Positions 18,379 through 26,634 of a stretch of 64,000 nucleotides of DNA are shown here, in pieces; positions within the stretch are counted from its first letter, which is position 1; each line of letters opens with the position of its first letter. The notes beneath the pieces are model-generated. The model did no database searches. It was not told where the DNA came from and saw nothing but the letters and a program-made list of their open reading frames with translations. The stretch is from Candidatus Poribacteria bacterium (GTDB taxonomy: Bacteria; Poribacteria; WGA-4E; WGA-3G), in assembly GCA_958295815.1 (NCBI GenBank), contig OY282374.1, positions 375,416 to 439,415 on the forward strand. The letters are read 5' to 3'. The position numbers were made by a program, and so were the translations under genes.

Positions 18379-19509
18379 CTATTGAAAGGGTCGGAACATA
18401 CCATTTTTAACGACAAGTATCTTTGGTTGGTAGACGGCATCTCCATTGGTATTGAATGAGAACTGCCCTAAGACTGTATCAAAGTTTTTTATTTTTGCGA
18501 GTTGTTCTCGAATGCGTTCCGGATTCGTTGACTGTGCGTTTTCGACGGCATGTGCGAGCAAGTATAGTGATGTGTAAGACCATGCGGCAAAGGTAGTTGG
18601 ACTTTCACCGAATGTTCTTCTATAGTTTTCAACGAAGGTTTGGTTTCCGGGGGTATCGTCTGTTGTGAGCCATCCTGTGAATGTTATTGCACCTTCAGCG
18701 GCAATCCTCGCGGTTTGGACTTCAAGGTTCGTCAAAGAACTAACGATGAATGGCACATTGATGGAGAGTTGACGTGCTTGAATGAGTATATTTAATTTCT
18801 CAGGTGGCAGTGCGGAAACGAAGACGGCATCTGGATTCGATGCCTTTATTCGGTTCAATTGTGCATGGAACTCAGTATCTCCACGCTGAAAGGACTCAGA
18901 GATTAGCAGTTCTATACCGTTCTCGGCAAATGCGTCTCTCAATGCTTCCTCCCGATCCCCGGAAAAGAGATCCGTTTCATCATATATTGTAGCGACCCGT
19001 TGGTAACCAAGTTTTTTGTGTGTAGCCTTGATGCCTCTAGGGATCACAACATCTGTAGTGAGGGGCATGCGAAAGACAAAATTGCCAATTTCACCGAGTC
19101 CGCGAGCCCCTGATGTTGGGCTAATTGCGACAATCTGATTCGCCTGTGCGACTATGAAAGCCTGTTGTGTCGCACTTGAGGTTCTCGGACCGAGAATTAC
19201 AGACACACCTTCTTCATGAATCAGTCTATTGAAGGCTTCAACGGCTCCCTCTGGGGTGCCCGTATCGTCTTCAACAATAAACTCGAATCTGATTGACTCG
19301 GTATTATTAATTTCGCTCAAAGCTAAATCAAAACCTTGCTTTATGAACTTTGTTGAAGGAGCTAAGGGTCCTGTCAAAGGCAAAACAACACCAACGCGAA
19401 CCTCGAGAAGCTCGTCTTTAACAGGCTGGATAGTTTGCGACATGCGTTCACAAGCAGAAAATCCAATTATCAAAACCAAAATCGCTATAATGAATGACAA
19501 TACTTTCAA
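18379..19509 (-). CDS. Branched-chain amino acid/urea-type ABC substrate-binding lipoprotein
   Basis: 376 aa. Lipobox IIGFSAC (Cys20) then a type I periplasmic binding fold of the LivJ/UrtA family: VRVGVVLPLTGPLAP, KQGFDLALSEIN, VILGPRTSSATQQAF, VFRMPLTTDVVI, and the late SYTSLYLLAHAVE. Binds a small polar ligand, probably an amino acid or urea, outside the membrane. No permease or ATPase gene lies nearby, so it is an orphan that may serve a distant transporter or a sensor; a decayed Cache sensor fragment lies just upstream. Confidence 0.88.
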   Translation of the reverse strand: MKVLSFIIAILVLIIGFSACERMSQTIQPVKDELLEVRVGVVLPLTGPLAPSTKFIKQGFDLALSEINNTESIRFEFIVEDDTGTPEGAVEAFNRLIHEEGVSVILGPRTSSATQQAFIVAQANQIVAISPTSGARGLGEIGNFVFRMPLTTDVVIPRGIKATHKKLGYQRVATIYDETDLFSGDREEALRDAFAENGIELLISESFQRGDTEFHAQLNRIKASNPDAVFVSALPPEKLNILIQARQLSINVPFIVSSLTNLEVQTARIAAEGAITFTGWLTTDDTPGNQTFVENYRRTFGESPTTFAAWSYTSLYLLAHAVENAQSTNPERIREQLAKIKNFDTVLGQFSFNTNGDAVYQPKILVVKNGMFRPFQ

Positions 19510-19549
19510 TTAATTCTCCTCAGGCATGGCACCTGGGGCTATCGGTTTA

Positions 19550-19785
19550 TAGTTCCAGATTCTAAGAGGTAACCATCATGACAAATTGACCATGTGCGTT
19601 TTAGTTCATTTTCACAGGACCTACAACATCCTTACCATCTGTCCCTATGAAGTCAGTCCTTGGTGCGTGTGCGACAAAAAGGTTGTTTTCATCAGCGATG
19701 AAGACGTACCACTACCCATTAATATTTGCCGGATCATTGTAGTAGGTAATCACTGCTTCGCGACCAGCAGATTTGTAAAGTTTTA
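19550..19785 (-). pseudogene. Cache-type sensor domain remnant
   Basis: The minus strand reads LYKSAGREAVITYYNDPANI, then a TAG, then WYVFIADENNLFVAHAPR and DFIGTDGKDVVGP before a TAA. This is the typical sequence pattern of a Cache (extracellular ligand-binding) domain of histidine kinases or chemoreceptors. Both ends and any signalling domain are missing, so this is a decayed fragment. Confidence 0.6.
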
Positions 19786-19866
19786 CTCAGCCCGTATTCC
19801 TTCCGATGCAACCTTCGTCTCTTTTCTGTTGAGATTATGTTGTTGCATTGTTTACCGTCATAGGGT

Positions 19867-20000
19867 AAAAGCAGGTTGTTTTTAGGAACCCGCACAACCT
19901 GCAAAGCGAGCAATGAAAGTAAGTCTCCAACGGACCGCTTGGCGAACACACGGAAAACAGAAAGGTATTCTAACCCGCTGTTCGTTAAATCAGCGTGCGG
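19867..20000. repeat. Structured repeat element, copy B
   Basis: Contains all landmarks: GCAGGTTGT (19871-19879) with ACAACCTGC, AAAGCG, ACGGACCGCTTGGCGAAC, and GTTCGTTAAATCAGCGTGCGG. The helix AACGGAC/GTTCGTT forms with one G-U pair, AAGCG pairs with CGCTT, and CCGCAC can pair with GTGCGG. It lies 164 bases downstream of the small membrane protein gene at 20164-20337. Confidence 0.75.
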
Positions 20001-20163
20001 AGATAGCATTAATAAGGGTATCCCTAAAGCAAGTGTTGTAATTTCTGATAGAATTTGTCGTGTTAACTTTTTAAGTCAATTCCCGTTAGTGTTCTCTTAC
20101 GGCGGTGGATTGTAGAATGTAATGGGCATCATCGTAAGAGACCCTTCATGATTGTTTGTTTTC

Positions 20164-20337
20164 TTATTTTCGTTTCCATTTATCTTCACCTTTTCCAGCT
20201 TTGCTATTGTATTGCATGCTATCTTTATGCCTGCTGTCCACATCGGAATCGTACCAACCCGCAAGCAAGAAAAAAAGAAACAACACAAAAGAACCTGCCA
20301 AGATGGCAGAGCAGACGAAAATCAAGAACGCTAGCAT
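20164..20337 (-). CDS. Small single-span membrane protein (57 aa)
   Basis: An ORF with GAGGTG six bases before its ATG. Residues 1-29 form one long hydrophobic helix (MLAFLIFVCSAILAGSFVLF continuing into FFLLAGW). A hydrophilic tail rich in Lys, Asp and Ser follows (YDSDVDSRHKDSMQYNS). The charge pattern and ribosome site support a real gene; the function is unknown. Confidence 0.55.
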   Translation of the reverse strand: MLAFLIFVCSAILAGSFVLFLFFLLAGWYDSDVDSRHKDSMQYNSKAGKGEDKWKRK

Positions 20338-20517
20338 CTGAGCACCTCACTGTATGAATTGTCGGTTGCTTTCAGGATCGGTTGGCTCGGACATCTATCT
20401 GATAGTTTCCTGGCATTGATCCCCTTCGGTCTGAGTATCATCACCAAGAGAAATCAGTAGTTCTCACTTCCTACACACTGTCGATCTTGAAAACGCGTAG
20501 CAATATGGGTCATTGCG

Positions 20518-20739
20518 TTAGTTTCCGCTCTGAAGTTTTGGATAATCAGTATTCTGTATTGTCTGGATCAACCCGTCGGCAGTCTGATTCCAAACCGCAG
20601 AAGCCTTTGATTTTACACTACAATGCACATCCAGCACATTCCCCGACACAAAGATAATTTTCACGGTATCTTCCGAAACTTTCTCGACCGTCTCGATGTG
20701 GTCGGTCTCTATGAGCACCTTGCCCAGAAGCAACTTCAC
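20518..20739 (-). CDS. Small conserved protein, paralogue of 24503-24736
   Basis: 73 aa beginning MKLLLGKVLIETDHIETVEK with a short beta-rich pattern (VKIIFVSGNVLDVHC). It aligns over its whole length with the 77-aa protein at 24503 (MKLRLGSVLIETDYIEWAER, VRIGFVSGDILEVHC, IQT.QNTD). The two-copy conservation supports both as real genes. No known family recognised. Confidence 0.7.
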   Translation of the reverse strand: MKLLLGKVLIETDHIETVEKVSEDTVKIIFVSGNVLDVHCSVKSKASAVWNQTADGLIQTIQNTDYPKLQSGN

Positions 20740-20885
20740 TGACGCACTCCTTCCCGTTCTTCGAGACTCAGTAGTAAGTGTGTCCGAGTGGCAATTCGGC
20801 GGGGAAGAAAGTGACCGGTGGATGGAACTTCTTTGAAATCTCTATACGATGATTTGGCATCAACATTCACCGACATTTTCTACTC

Positions 20886-21383
20886 CTATCCTTGCCACAA
20901 CAAATGCTCTTTAGCATTCAGAAAATACTGGACTAAATTATCAGGATTCAACATTTTATCTGACGTAAGAATATGTTCATCACAGGCATTTACTGTAGCC
21001 ACACATAAACAACTAATTTCATAGGTAGTCGCACGTAGAAACCACCTATCTGTTATAACGCCATTGCTAGCATTGTCCAAAACTTTTTCGGGATACATAA
21101 TTAAATGAGAATCTATGTTCTTCAAATGGTTTAACAGAAAATCACGATCAATAGAAAAAGTATCTGCGAAAGACTCTATCAAAAGGTATCCATGACTAAA
21201 GGAATCTTCTTTGTCAATACAAATTACTAACTCAATAGCATCACGATTAATATCAACAGGGTCTAAAGTCATCTTGTATAAAGGTTCTTTGAATTTCCAT
21301 CTTCGCATATAACCAGCATCAGTAGATTCAAATGGAAATCCAAAAGGACTAGAAACCTCTAAATCTAAAGTTTCTAACTTCAT
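20886..21383 (-). CDS. Hypothetical protein (165 aa)
   Basis: A soluble protein with no signal peptide and no motif I recognise. It is more AT-rich than its neighbours, which hints at transfer. It starts 20 bases after the small ORF at 21404-21560 and shares the strand of the BCCT cluster, so it may be the last gene of that transcript. Confidence 0.6.
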   Translation of the reverse strand: MKLETLDLEVSSPFGFPFESTDAGYMRRWKFKEPLYKMTLDPVDINRDAIELVICIDKEDSFSHGYLLIESFADTFSIDRDFLLNHLKNIDSHLIMYPEKVLDNASNGVITDRWFLRATTYEISCLCVATVNACDEHILTSDKMLNPDNLVQYFLNAKEHLLWQG

Positions 21384-21403
21384 TACATAATCTCCGATTA
21401 TAT

Positions 21404-21560
21404 TTACTCATTGATTTTCATGTCAATATGATCATAAAGTATTTGTGCTCTGATTGCTTTACGTCCATGCTTGTATGTCATTTCAACAGCTTCATTGACA
21501 CTCCCAGAGCTAAAGCAATAGGATTCTTGTTTCTTCAGAGAGCCTGTCTGTTTATGCATT
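21404..21560 (-). CDS. Small ORF overlapping the 3' end of the BCCT gene (51 aa)
   Basis: The ATG at 21560 overlaps the last codons of the BCCT gene (stop at 21552), a layout typical of translational coupling. The product (MHKQTGSLKKQESYCFSSGS, ending YDHIDMKINE) is basic and soluble with no known domain. It could also be chance; the tight spacing on both sides is the main support. Confidence 0.4.
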
Positions 21561-23141
21561 AAATTTTCCATCCATAATAGTTGATTGAGGGATGTTATTG
21601 TGCCCGTCCAAGTTTTTGAAATCGCAGCAGAGACACATGCCGAGGAGAACCAGGGCAAAAGGGAAGCTGGTTGCGAGGACTGCCCCTTGCAAGGAAGCGA
21701 GTCCACCACCAAGCAGCAGGGCTATCGCGACAAGCCCTTCAATCACACACCAGAAAACCCGTTGGGGTAAGGGTGCATCGGACTTCCCACCGGCTGCGAT
21801 GATGTCAATGACCAGAGATCCTGAATCTGACGAAGTAATGAAAAAGAGAAGTGTCAGAAGCATCGCTATGGAGGATAAGAGTGTACTCACAGGTAGTTTG
21901 TCGAACATTTTGAAAAGTGCAATTTCCAGTTTCCCACCGAAGACGTTATCTGTCACCCCAGTGTATCCATCAACGACGTGCTGACCGAGTGCGGTTCCGC
22001 CGAAGACACTAAACCACACAAAACAGAGGAGCGCGGGGAAAAAAATCACAAAAAAAACGAGTTCTCGCACTGTGCGTCCTTTTGAAATTCGGGCGATGAA
22101 GGTGCCGACGAAGGGTGCCCAGGCAATCCACCACGCCCAATAGAAGGTTGTCCAATCGTGCAGGAAAGTGGTATCCTCGCGTCCTACCCAATTGCTGAGG
22201 GGTACCACTTTCATCACATATTGACCCGCACCAGCGAGCATATTTTGGAAAATGTAGCGCGTCGGTCCGAGAACAATCATAGCACCCACCAGCAAAAACG
22301 CGAGAACACTGATGGATTGGCTCAGACGTTTGATACCGCCGTGGAGTCCTGTCAACACAGAAATAAGTGCCATTGCGGTAATCAGTACGATCATCACCAC
22401 CAGCGTGATGTCATTATTGGGTATATCAAAGAGATAATTGAGACCGATGTTAATCTGTTGGACCCCCAATCCGAGCGAGGTTGCGAGTCCAAAAAGTGCT
22501 GCGAAAATAGCAACTGTATCAATGATATGTCCCGACCAGCCCCAGATGCGCTCGCCGAACAACGGATAGAACGCTGAACGGATGGTGAGCGGAAGTCCCC
22601 TGTTGTGAGCGGCGAACCCAATGGCGATCCCGACGATACAATAAGTCGCCCAAGCATGCAGACCCCAGTGATAACTGGCCGCTGCTATCCCGGTGGCAGC
22701 GGCTTCCACCGTTTCATGCGGAACGTTGAGCGGCGGATTCTGAAAGTAGGTAACGGGTTCCGCCGCCCCAAAAAATAGCAGCCCCGTATCAACCCCTGCA
22801 GCAAAGAGCATGCAGATCCACGTCAAGTAGGAAAACTCGGGCTTCGCATCTGGACCTCCGAAGCGTACCTTGCCGAGAGAAGAAAACGCAACAAATATAC
22901 AAAATACAAGCACGAGATTCATTGATATGAGGAACAACCAATCAAGGTTTGTCGTCAACCAGACGCGCGTATTGGTGAAAACGCTTGTCGCACTTTCCTG
23001 AAAAACAAGTGTGCCAATTACAAATGTGACAATAGTGATACTGGAAATCACGAACACAGGCGTCAAGTAAATTTCTAAACCCAAGAGTTTTTTGTGCGTC
23101 TTTTCCGTAAGTATCTGAGAGACTGTTGCTTCTTTTGACAT
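21552..23141 (-). CDS. BCCT-family betaine/choline/carnitine transporter
   Basis: About 529 aa from ATG 23141, chosen for AAGGGG seven bases upstream; a second ATG at 23162 overlaps the previous gene. Twelve predicted membrane segments. BCCT signatures are seen: the HWGLHAWATYCIVGIAIGF region, WWIAWAPFVGTFIARISKGR with the conserved helix-8 Trp/Arg, and the LLFFITSSDSGSLV segment. It imports osmolytes or quaternary amines by ion coupling. A decayed second copy lies at 5698-6240. The gene sits in a minus-strand run below an ECF sigma factor. Confidence 0.93.
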   Translation of the reverse strand: MSKEATVSQILTEKTHKKLLGLEIYLTPVFVISSITIVTFVIGTLVFQESATSVFTNTRVWLTTNLDWLFLISMNLVLVFCIFVAFSSLGKVRFGGPDAKPEFSYLTWICMLFAAGVDTGLLFFGAAEPVTYFQNPPLNVPHETVEAAATGIAAASYHWGLHAWATYCIVGIAIGFAAHNRGLPLTIRSAFYPLFGERIWGWSGHIIDTVAIFAALFGLATSLGLGVQQINIGLNYLFDIPNNDITLVVMIVLITAMALISVLTGLHGGIKRLSQSISVLAFLLVGAMIVLGPTRYIFQNMLAGAGQYVMKVVPLSNWVGREDTTFLHDWTTFYWAWWIAWAPFVGTFIARISKGRTVRELVFFVIFFPALLCFVWFSVFGGTALGQHVVDGYTGVTDNVFGGKLEIALFKMFDKLPVSTLLSSIAMLLTLLFFITSSDSGSLVIDIIAAGGKSDAPLPQRVFWCVIEGLVAIALLLGGGLASLQGAVLATSFPFALVLLGMCLCCDFKNLDGHNNIPQSTIMDGKFNA

Positions 23142-23151
23142 TTTCAGCCCC

Positions 23152-23295
23152 TTATCTTTCATATAATTCTAATGTAACGAGCGATAAAAAAAACTGCGCA
23201 AAAGTGAACCAATGGTCGATAACTGTTAGCAGAATGGATGCACAGATAAGTGCAACGACGGCTGCAAAGGTCTCTATTTGGGTTTTCTTTTTCAT
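23152..23295 (-). CDS. Small membrane protein before BCCT gene (47 aa)
   Basis: ATG at 23295 overlaps the stop of the preceding gene (ATGA), and its own stop lies at the BCCT start, so it is coupled on both sides. Residues 10-28 form a hydrophobic helix (FAAVVALICASILLTVIDH), followed by an amphipathic segment HWFTFAQFFLSLVTLELYER. It may be a small accessory subunit of the transporter; that is inferred from position only. Confidence 0.6.
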   Translation of the reverse strand: MKKKTQIETFAAVVALICASILLTVIDHWFTFAQFFLSLVTLELYER

Positions 23296-23549
23296 TTGTG
23301 TTCTATACGTTTCCAACGGCACGTCTGATTGACTTCATGCATGCGCTGGACACACCCCACGCTCTCCAAGTTCAGAAGAATGCCGCGGACAAAGGCGTCG
23401 TTATCCGGGTTGGAATCCGAAGAACTGTTGATGCCGAGACGTTTGCCAATTTCAACCGGCAAAAGGGCATCCGTACCCATCGCTTCAAGCACGCCTTCTG
23501 TGACATAAGCCAGACCGAACTGAACCAACGCTTTAGAATTTTCGTACAT
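23292..23549 (-). CDS. Small winged-helix-like protein (85 aa)
   Basis: Soluble 85-aa protein with a helix-turn-helix-like core (LLPVEIGKRLGINSSS, FVRGILLNLESVGCVQRM), similar in pattern to small winged-helix domains. It ends with an ATGA overlap to the membrane protein at 23152-23295. It may be a regulator or adaptor for the transporter. No family recognised. Confidence 0.6.
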   Translation of the reverse strand: MYENSKALVQFGLAYVTEGVLEAMGTDALLPVEIGKRLGINSSSDSNPDNDAFVRGILLNLESVGCVQRMHEVNQTCRWKRIEHK

Positions 23550-23572
23550 CGTTTGTGGCTGTTCCTTTCTTT

Positions 23573-23758
23573 TTATTGAGATACTTTTGATTTCAAGGCT
23601 TGGTGAGCCTCTTTCTCATTATCAATGTGTGCGATGATTGACACATCAGAAGTGGCTTTTATCTCATCAGCAACGCTTTCCAACGCCACTATGAGTTTCT
23701 CATACTCCGAATCTGTGAGATTGTTCGCCGTAATATGGATACTGATTTCTTTTGCCAT
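23573..23758 (-). CDS. Small conserved-looking protein (61 aa)
   Basis: 61 aa beginning MAKEISIHITANNLTDSEYE, with alternating beta/helix pattern and an acidic middle. GGGAAGG stands ahead of the ATG. It lies between the sigma factor and the 85-aa gene with short gaps on the same strand. No known domain recognised. Confidence 0.6.
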   Translation of the reverse strand: MAKEISIHITANNLTDSEYEKLIVALESVADEIKATSDVSIIAHIDNEKEAHQALKSKVSQ

Positions 23759-23813
23759 AACCCTTCCCTGTTGTTTTTATACTCCGATTGAGAGGCGTTT
23801 GATTCGCAAATCG

Positions 23814-24368
23814 TCACGGGACGATTTTCTCCTGTAAACGCCGTTGTGCGCGCCTCAATCTGCTTTTAATCGTATTCACTGAAACTCCCAAGCGTTTGCC
23901 AATCTCCGTCAGCTGCATTTCACGCAGATAGTAGAGCCGGACGACCGTGCGTTCATGCCTTGGAAGCATTCGGAGCATTTGCTCAACGGTATCTTGGAGA
24001 GCTTCGGTGGTCTCCGTCTGGCACTGCTCCGATACATAACGCCTATAAGATAACTTCTCTCTCTCTTTGACAAGCATGCCTTCCAGCGAGCGCATCACAG
24101 GTCTTTGCTTACGTAGCCAACTCACGCAGACCCGAGTGGTGATGACGTGGAGCCAACCAGCGAAGTGGTCAGGATCCCTCAGCGTCGAGAGATTCTCGTA
24201 TGCCCGCAGGAAAACGTCTTGGGTAACCTCTTGCGCATCCTGAAAATCGCCAACCTTTCGCAACACACGCGCATAAACCCTTTTTTCGTATTTGCCGAGT
24301 AAGCTGGCATACGCCGTCTCGTCGCCGGATAACGTTCGCTGAATTAACTCCGCATCAGTGTGTCGCAT
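23814..24368 (-). CDS. ECF-type RNA polymerase sigma factor
   Basis: 184 aa from ATG 24368 (GGAGGGAAACCCGA just upstream). Region 2 is seen as DAQEVTQDVFLRAYENLSTL with AGWLHVITTRVC, and region 4 as LPRHERTVVRLYYLREMQLT and VSVNTIKSRLRRAQRRLQ. Directs transcription of a dedicated regulon. It heads a minus-strand run that continues through small ORFs to the BCCT transporter, so osmolyte uptake may be a target. No anti-sigma factor gene is adjacent unless one of the small ORFs serves that role. Confidence 0.92.
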   Translation of the reverse strand: MRHTDAELIQRTLSGDETAYASLLGKYEKRVYARVLRKVGDFQDAQEVTQDVFLRAYENLSTLRDPDHFAGWLHVITTRVCVSWLRKQRPVMRSLEGMLVKEREKLSYRRYVSEQCQTETTEALQDTVEQMLRMLPRHERTVVRLYYLREMQLTEIGKRLGVSVNTIKSRLRRAQRRLQEKIVP

Positions 24369-24502
24369 TCGGGTTTCCCTCCTGGGTAATATGTTTTGAT
24401 ACGTTTTTAAAGTGTCGCTCGAATTACCGAACATAGAGACGAAATATATTCTGTTTGTGGTTTCTTATGCGTGGTGAAGTTGTGTAATACCATTTTTGGA
24501 TA

Positions 24503-24736
24503 CTAAGAATTCCCATTCTTTTCCCCAGCCAACTTCACGGCATCCGTGTTCTGTAGGGTTTGCATCAATGTCTCGGCATCCAGCTCCCAGGTCGCAAGTG
24601 CCGTTGACTTGATTGCGCAATGCACCTCAAGTATATCCCCTGATACAAAGCCGATCCTAACACTATGCACTGAAGCCCGTTCAGCCCATTCGATGTAATC
24701 GGTCTCAATTAGGACGCTGCCTAATCGGAGTTTCAT
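24503..24736 (-). CDS. Small conserved protein, paralogue of 20518-20739
   Basis: 77 aa (MKLRLGSVLIETDYIEWAER start). Full-length similarity to the 73-aa protein at 20518. A good ribosome site (AAAGGAGACAATCTCT) precedes the ATG. Function unknown. Confidence 0.7.
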   Translation of the reverse strand: MKLRLGSVLIETDYIEWAERASVHSVRIGFVSGDILEVHCAIKSTALATWELDAETLMQTLQNTDAVKLAGEKNGNS

Positions 24737-24902
24737 AGAGATTGTCTCCTTTCAGACGCTAATTAAAAGCGAGGGATTTTTATGGTTATGTTCTTTTTTA
24801 TTTCTTTTTTTATGTCTGGACTTGTAGTTAGTACTTCATAACTTCTGGAAAGGTCAATATTTAGGTCCGAGTTAACGTATCTGGCGTATGTTCTCCAGGT
24901 GT

Positions 24903-24962
24903 GTGCGGGCTGGTTCGGTAGTGAGTATCTTATTCTCACTGGTTGTAATAACCCGCCCGCAC
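24903..24962. repeat. Nested inverted repeat
   Basis: GTGCGGGC (24903-24910) pairs with GCCCGCAC (24955-24962) and encloses a second hairpin AGTGAG/CTCACT (24920-24925 with 24935-24940). It lies in the gene-free stretch 24737-25189, which also holds a MITE copy at 25077-25204. Confidence 0.5.
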
Positions 24963-25076
24963 GCTGTGAGTGGGCAACTGGGTTGCCTTTTCACATCTTA
25001 GAGATATGGCATCTTCTGACATCTCATAAGCATGCCAATAGAAGCATAAGTTAGGGACCTTTTGAGAAATGGGCAC

Positions 25077-25204
25077 CGTCAATCTGCCAGACTGTAGCCG
25101 CGGATATGTCAAGCTCAAAATCACCTATCAGTGTTTTCGGGATGGAGACACCATACTTTGGCGGGTCGGAGTTATGACATCCGCTCACTTTAGCGACTTC
25201 TCAC
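25077..25204. repeat. Palindromic MITE-like element, copy 1
   Basis: About 125 bases matching 29153-29283. The core is flanked by inverted ends GCGGATATGTCAAGCTC and GAGTTATGACATCCGC. An internal hairpin resembles the ACGCTAAAGCGT hairpin at 16182, diverged here. It overlaps the 3' end of the C39-like lipoprotein gene, whose last codons may derive from it. Confidence 0.65.
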
Positions 25205-25873
25205 GCTAACCCCTTGTAACCCTTCTGGGGGCAAATATCGCTCTAACACTTGTCGAACGTTTGCTTCTGTGAGCTGCTGTGGCGTAATTAAAACACATTT
25301 GTTCCGCGAACTTGCCGCCCAATACATCTCAAAATCCTTGTAACTCACGCGACGCTCGCCAAAATTAATCGGGTTTTGCAAGAAGATCTCTCTCGACCGA
25401 TCGTCGTAAGCAGACATCGGCAAAATTTCCGGTTTCCGTCCTTGCAATTGAACCATTACAATAGGAGTCCAACCTTTCGCGACGAATGCCTTCAGGACAT
25501 TAATTGAATTGCCGGAAATAATAGCAATATGCTGCACTTTACCCCGTGTTGATGCATAAAAATCATCCAGCCCGCCTCTACCAATGCTTTCAGGCTCTTT
25601 GAAAGCATTTCTGACGTAAGGTAACTCCCGTAAATTAACAGCAGCAGCTTCCGGTAAACTTGCTTCGGTCTGTCCCGATTGCGCGGATGTCGCCTCCGTA
25701 GTAGCGGTAGGTGCTGTTTCAGGGATATAGTATTGTCCCTTAGATAGTGGACCGCAACCTGCCAAAAAAACTATGGAAAATATCAACGCGACACAGATAC
25801 ACACAATCGAATATGAAAAACTCGTGACCAATACCCGATGGGCTTCTCTTAGAAAAAACATATGGCGTTCCAT
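25190..25873 (-). CDS. Lipoprotein with inactive C39-peptidase-like domain
   Basis: 227 aa. A long N-terminal region ends in a lipobox VFLAGC (Cys40), followed by a Thr/Ala/Gln-rich linker (residues 50-78). Residues 80-220 follow the C39-like (papain-fold) pattern: VLKAFVAKGWTPIVMVQL, then MSAYDDRSREIFLQNP and SYKDFEMYWAASSRNKCVL. In active C39 proteins the block before YDD holds a catalytic His (HYVVVxGYDD). Here it is EILPMSAYDD, and no suitable upstream Cys is present, so catalysis is probably lost. A 45-base remnant of a paralogue is at 29284-29330. Confidence 0.65.
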   Translation of the reverse strand: MERHMFFLREAHRVLVTSFSYSIVCICVALIFSIVFLAGCGPLSKGQYYIPETAPTATTEATSAQSGQTEASLPEAAAVNLRELPYVRNAFKEPESIGRGGLDDFYASTRGKVQHIAIISGNSINVLKAFVAKGWTPIVMVQLQGRKPEILPMSAYDDRSREIFLQNPINFGERRVSYKDFEMYWAASSRNKCVLITPQQLTEANVRQVLERYLPPEGLQGVSVRSR

Positions 25874-26015
25874 GATTCTGCTGCTCCTTTAAATTTATAA
25901 CCTTACTCAGTTATTTAACTGAGAGTGCTACAATTATAAAATAGTGAACATAGCCTACTGAAAAAATCTCAATAAGCAGTTTGAAGCTTGATAGTATAAG
26001 TCCCAAAGTAACGGT

Positions 26016-26501
26016 TTAATTACCGCCACCTTCGGCACCGCCTGCATGTTCGCCACCATTACCTTCAGCACCTTCAGCACCTTCACCGCCGCTGCTACTC
26101 ATGGGTCCGACTTCAGGGTGCGCTGTCCACCTGTCAAAGGACGGTCCCTCTGCAACGAGGACAATCGGTATCTGCTCACCAGGGGCAAGGTCAACTGGAG
26201 AAGTTGGACCGAGTTCAACGCCATTTGACAAGTGAACTTCGACACGAACTTGTAATAAGATGGCATTCGTAGTATTTTGGACAGTGCCTTCAAAGGAGTT
26301 AGTCGCTGCATCATAGGACATAATCAGATGCGCACCATTTCGGACATTATCGTATGTATCGCTAAGAGAGAGTTGGACTGTTGACTCTTCGTCATCTGCT
26401 GGCATTGTAGGTGCCATTTGCTGGGTCGTCCTTTCACAACCGATAGTCGTCGCCATCAATATGACCAACAGTAGGATGAGGGTTTGAAAATTGAGTTTCA
26501 T
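26016..26501 (-). CDS. Lipoprotein with Gly/Glu/His-rich tail, family member 2
   Basis: 161 aa with a signal peptide unlike the other copies (MKLNFQTLILLLVILMATTI, lipobox ATTIGC). From DEESTVQLSLSDTYDN onward the protein and DNA are nearly identical to the copy at 16408. The join suggests gene conversion or recombination that swapped the signal peptide. Ends in EGAEGNGGEHAGGAEGGGN. Strong ribosome site (AAAGGAAC) before the ATG. Confidence 0.85.
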   Translation of the reverse strand: MKLNFQTLILLLVILMATTIGCERTTQQMAPTMPADDEESTVQLSLSDTYDNVRNGAHLIMSYDAATNSFEGTVQNTTNAILLQVRVEVHLSNGVELGPTSPVDLAPGEQIPIVLVAEGPSFDRWTAHPEVGPMSSSGGEGAEGAEGNGGEHAGGAEGGGN

Positions 26502-26634
26502 GAGTATGTTCCTTTCTAAAAGTATGAATTGTATACGTTAATGAGAGGTAAATTGCAATCTATTACGTTGCCTTTAAAGAAAAGCAACTATTGGTTTATT
26601 GCCCACTAAAAGAGACATTCCGACTATACTACGA

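Noticed and set aside
19734..20009. Minus-strand ORF with FAKRSVGD and QVVRVPKNN sequence, partly shared with other repeat copies
   Set aside because: The shared sequence is explained by the structured repeat; loop lengths vary and break the frames in other copies.
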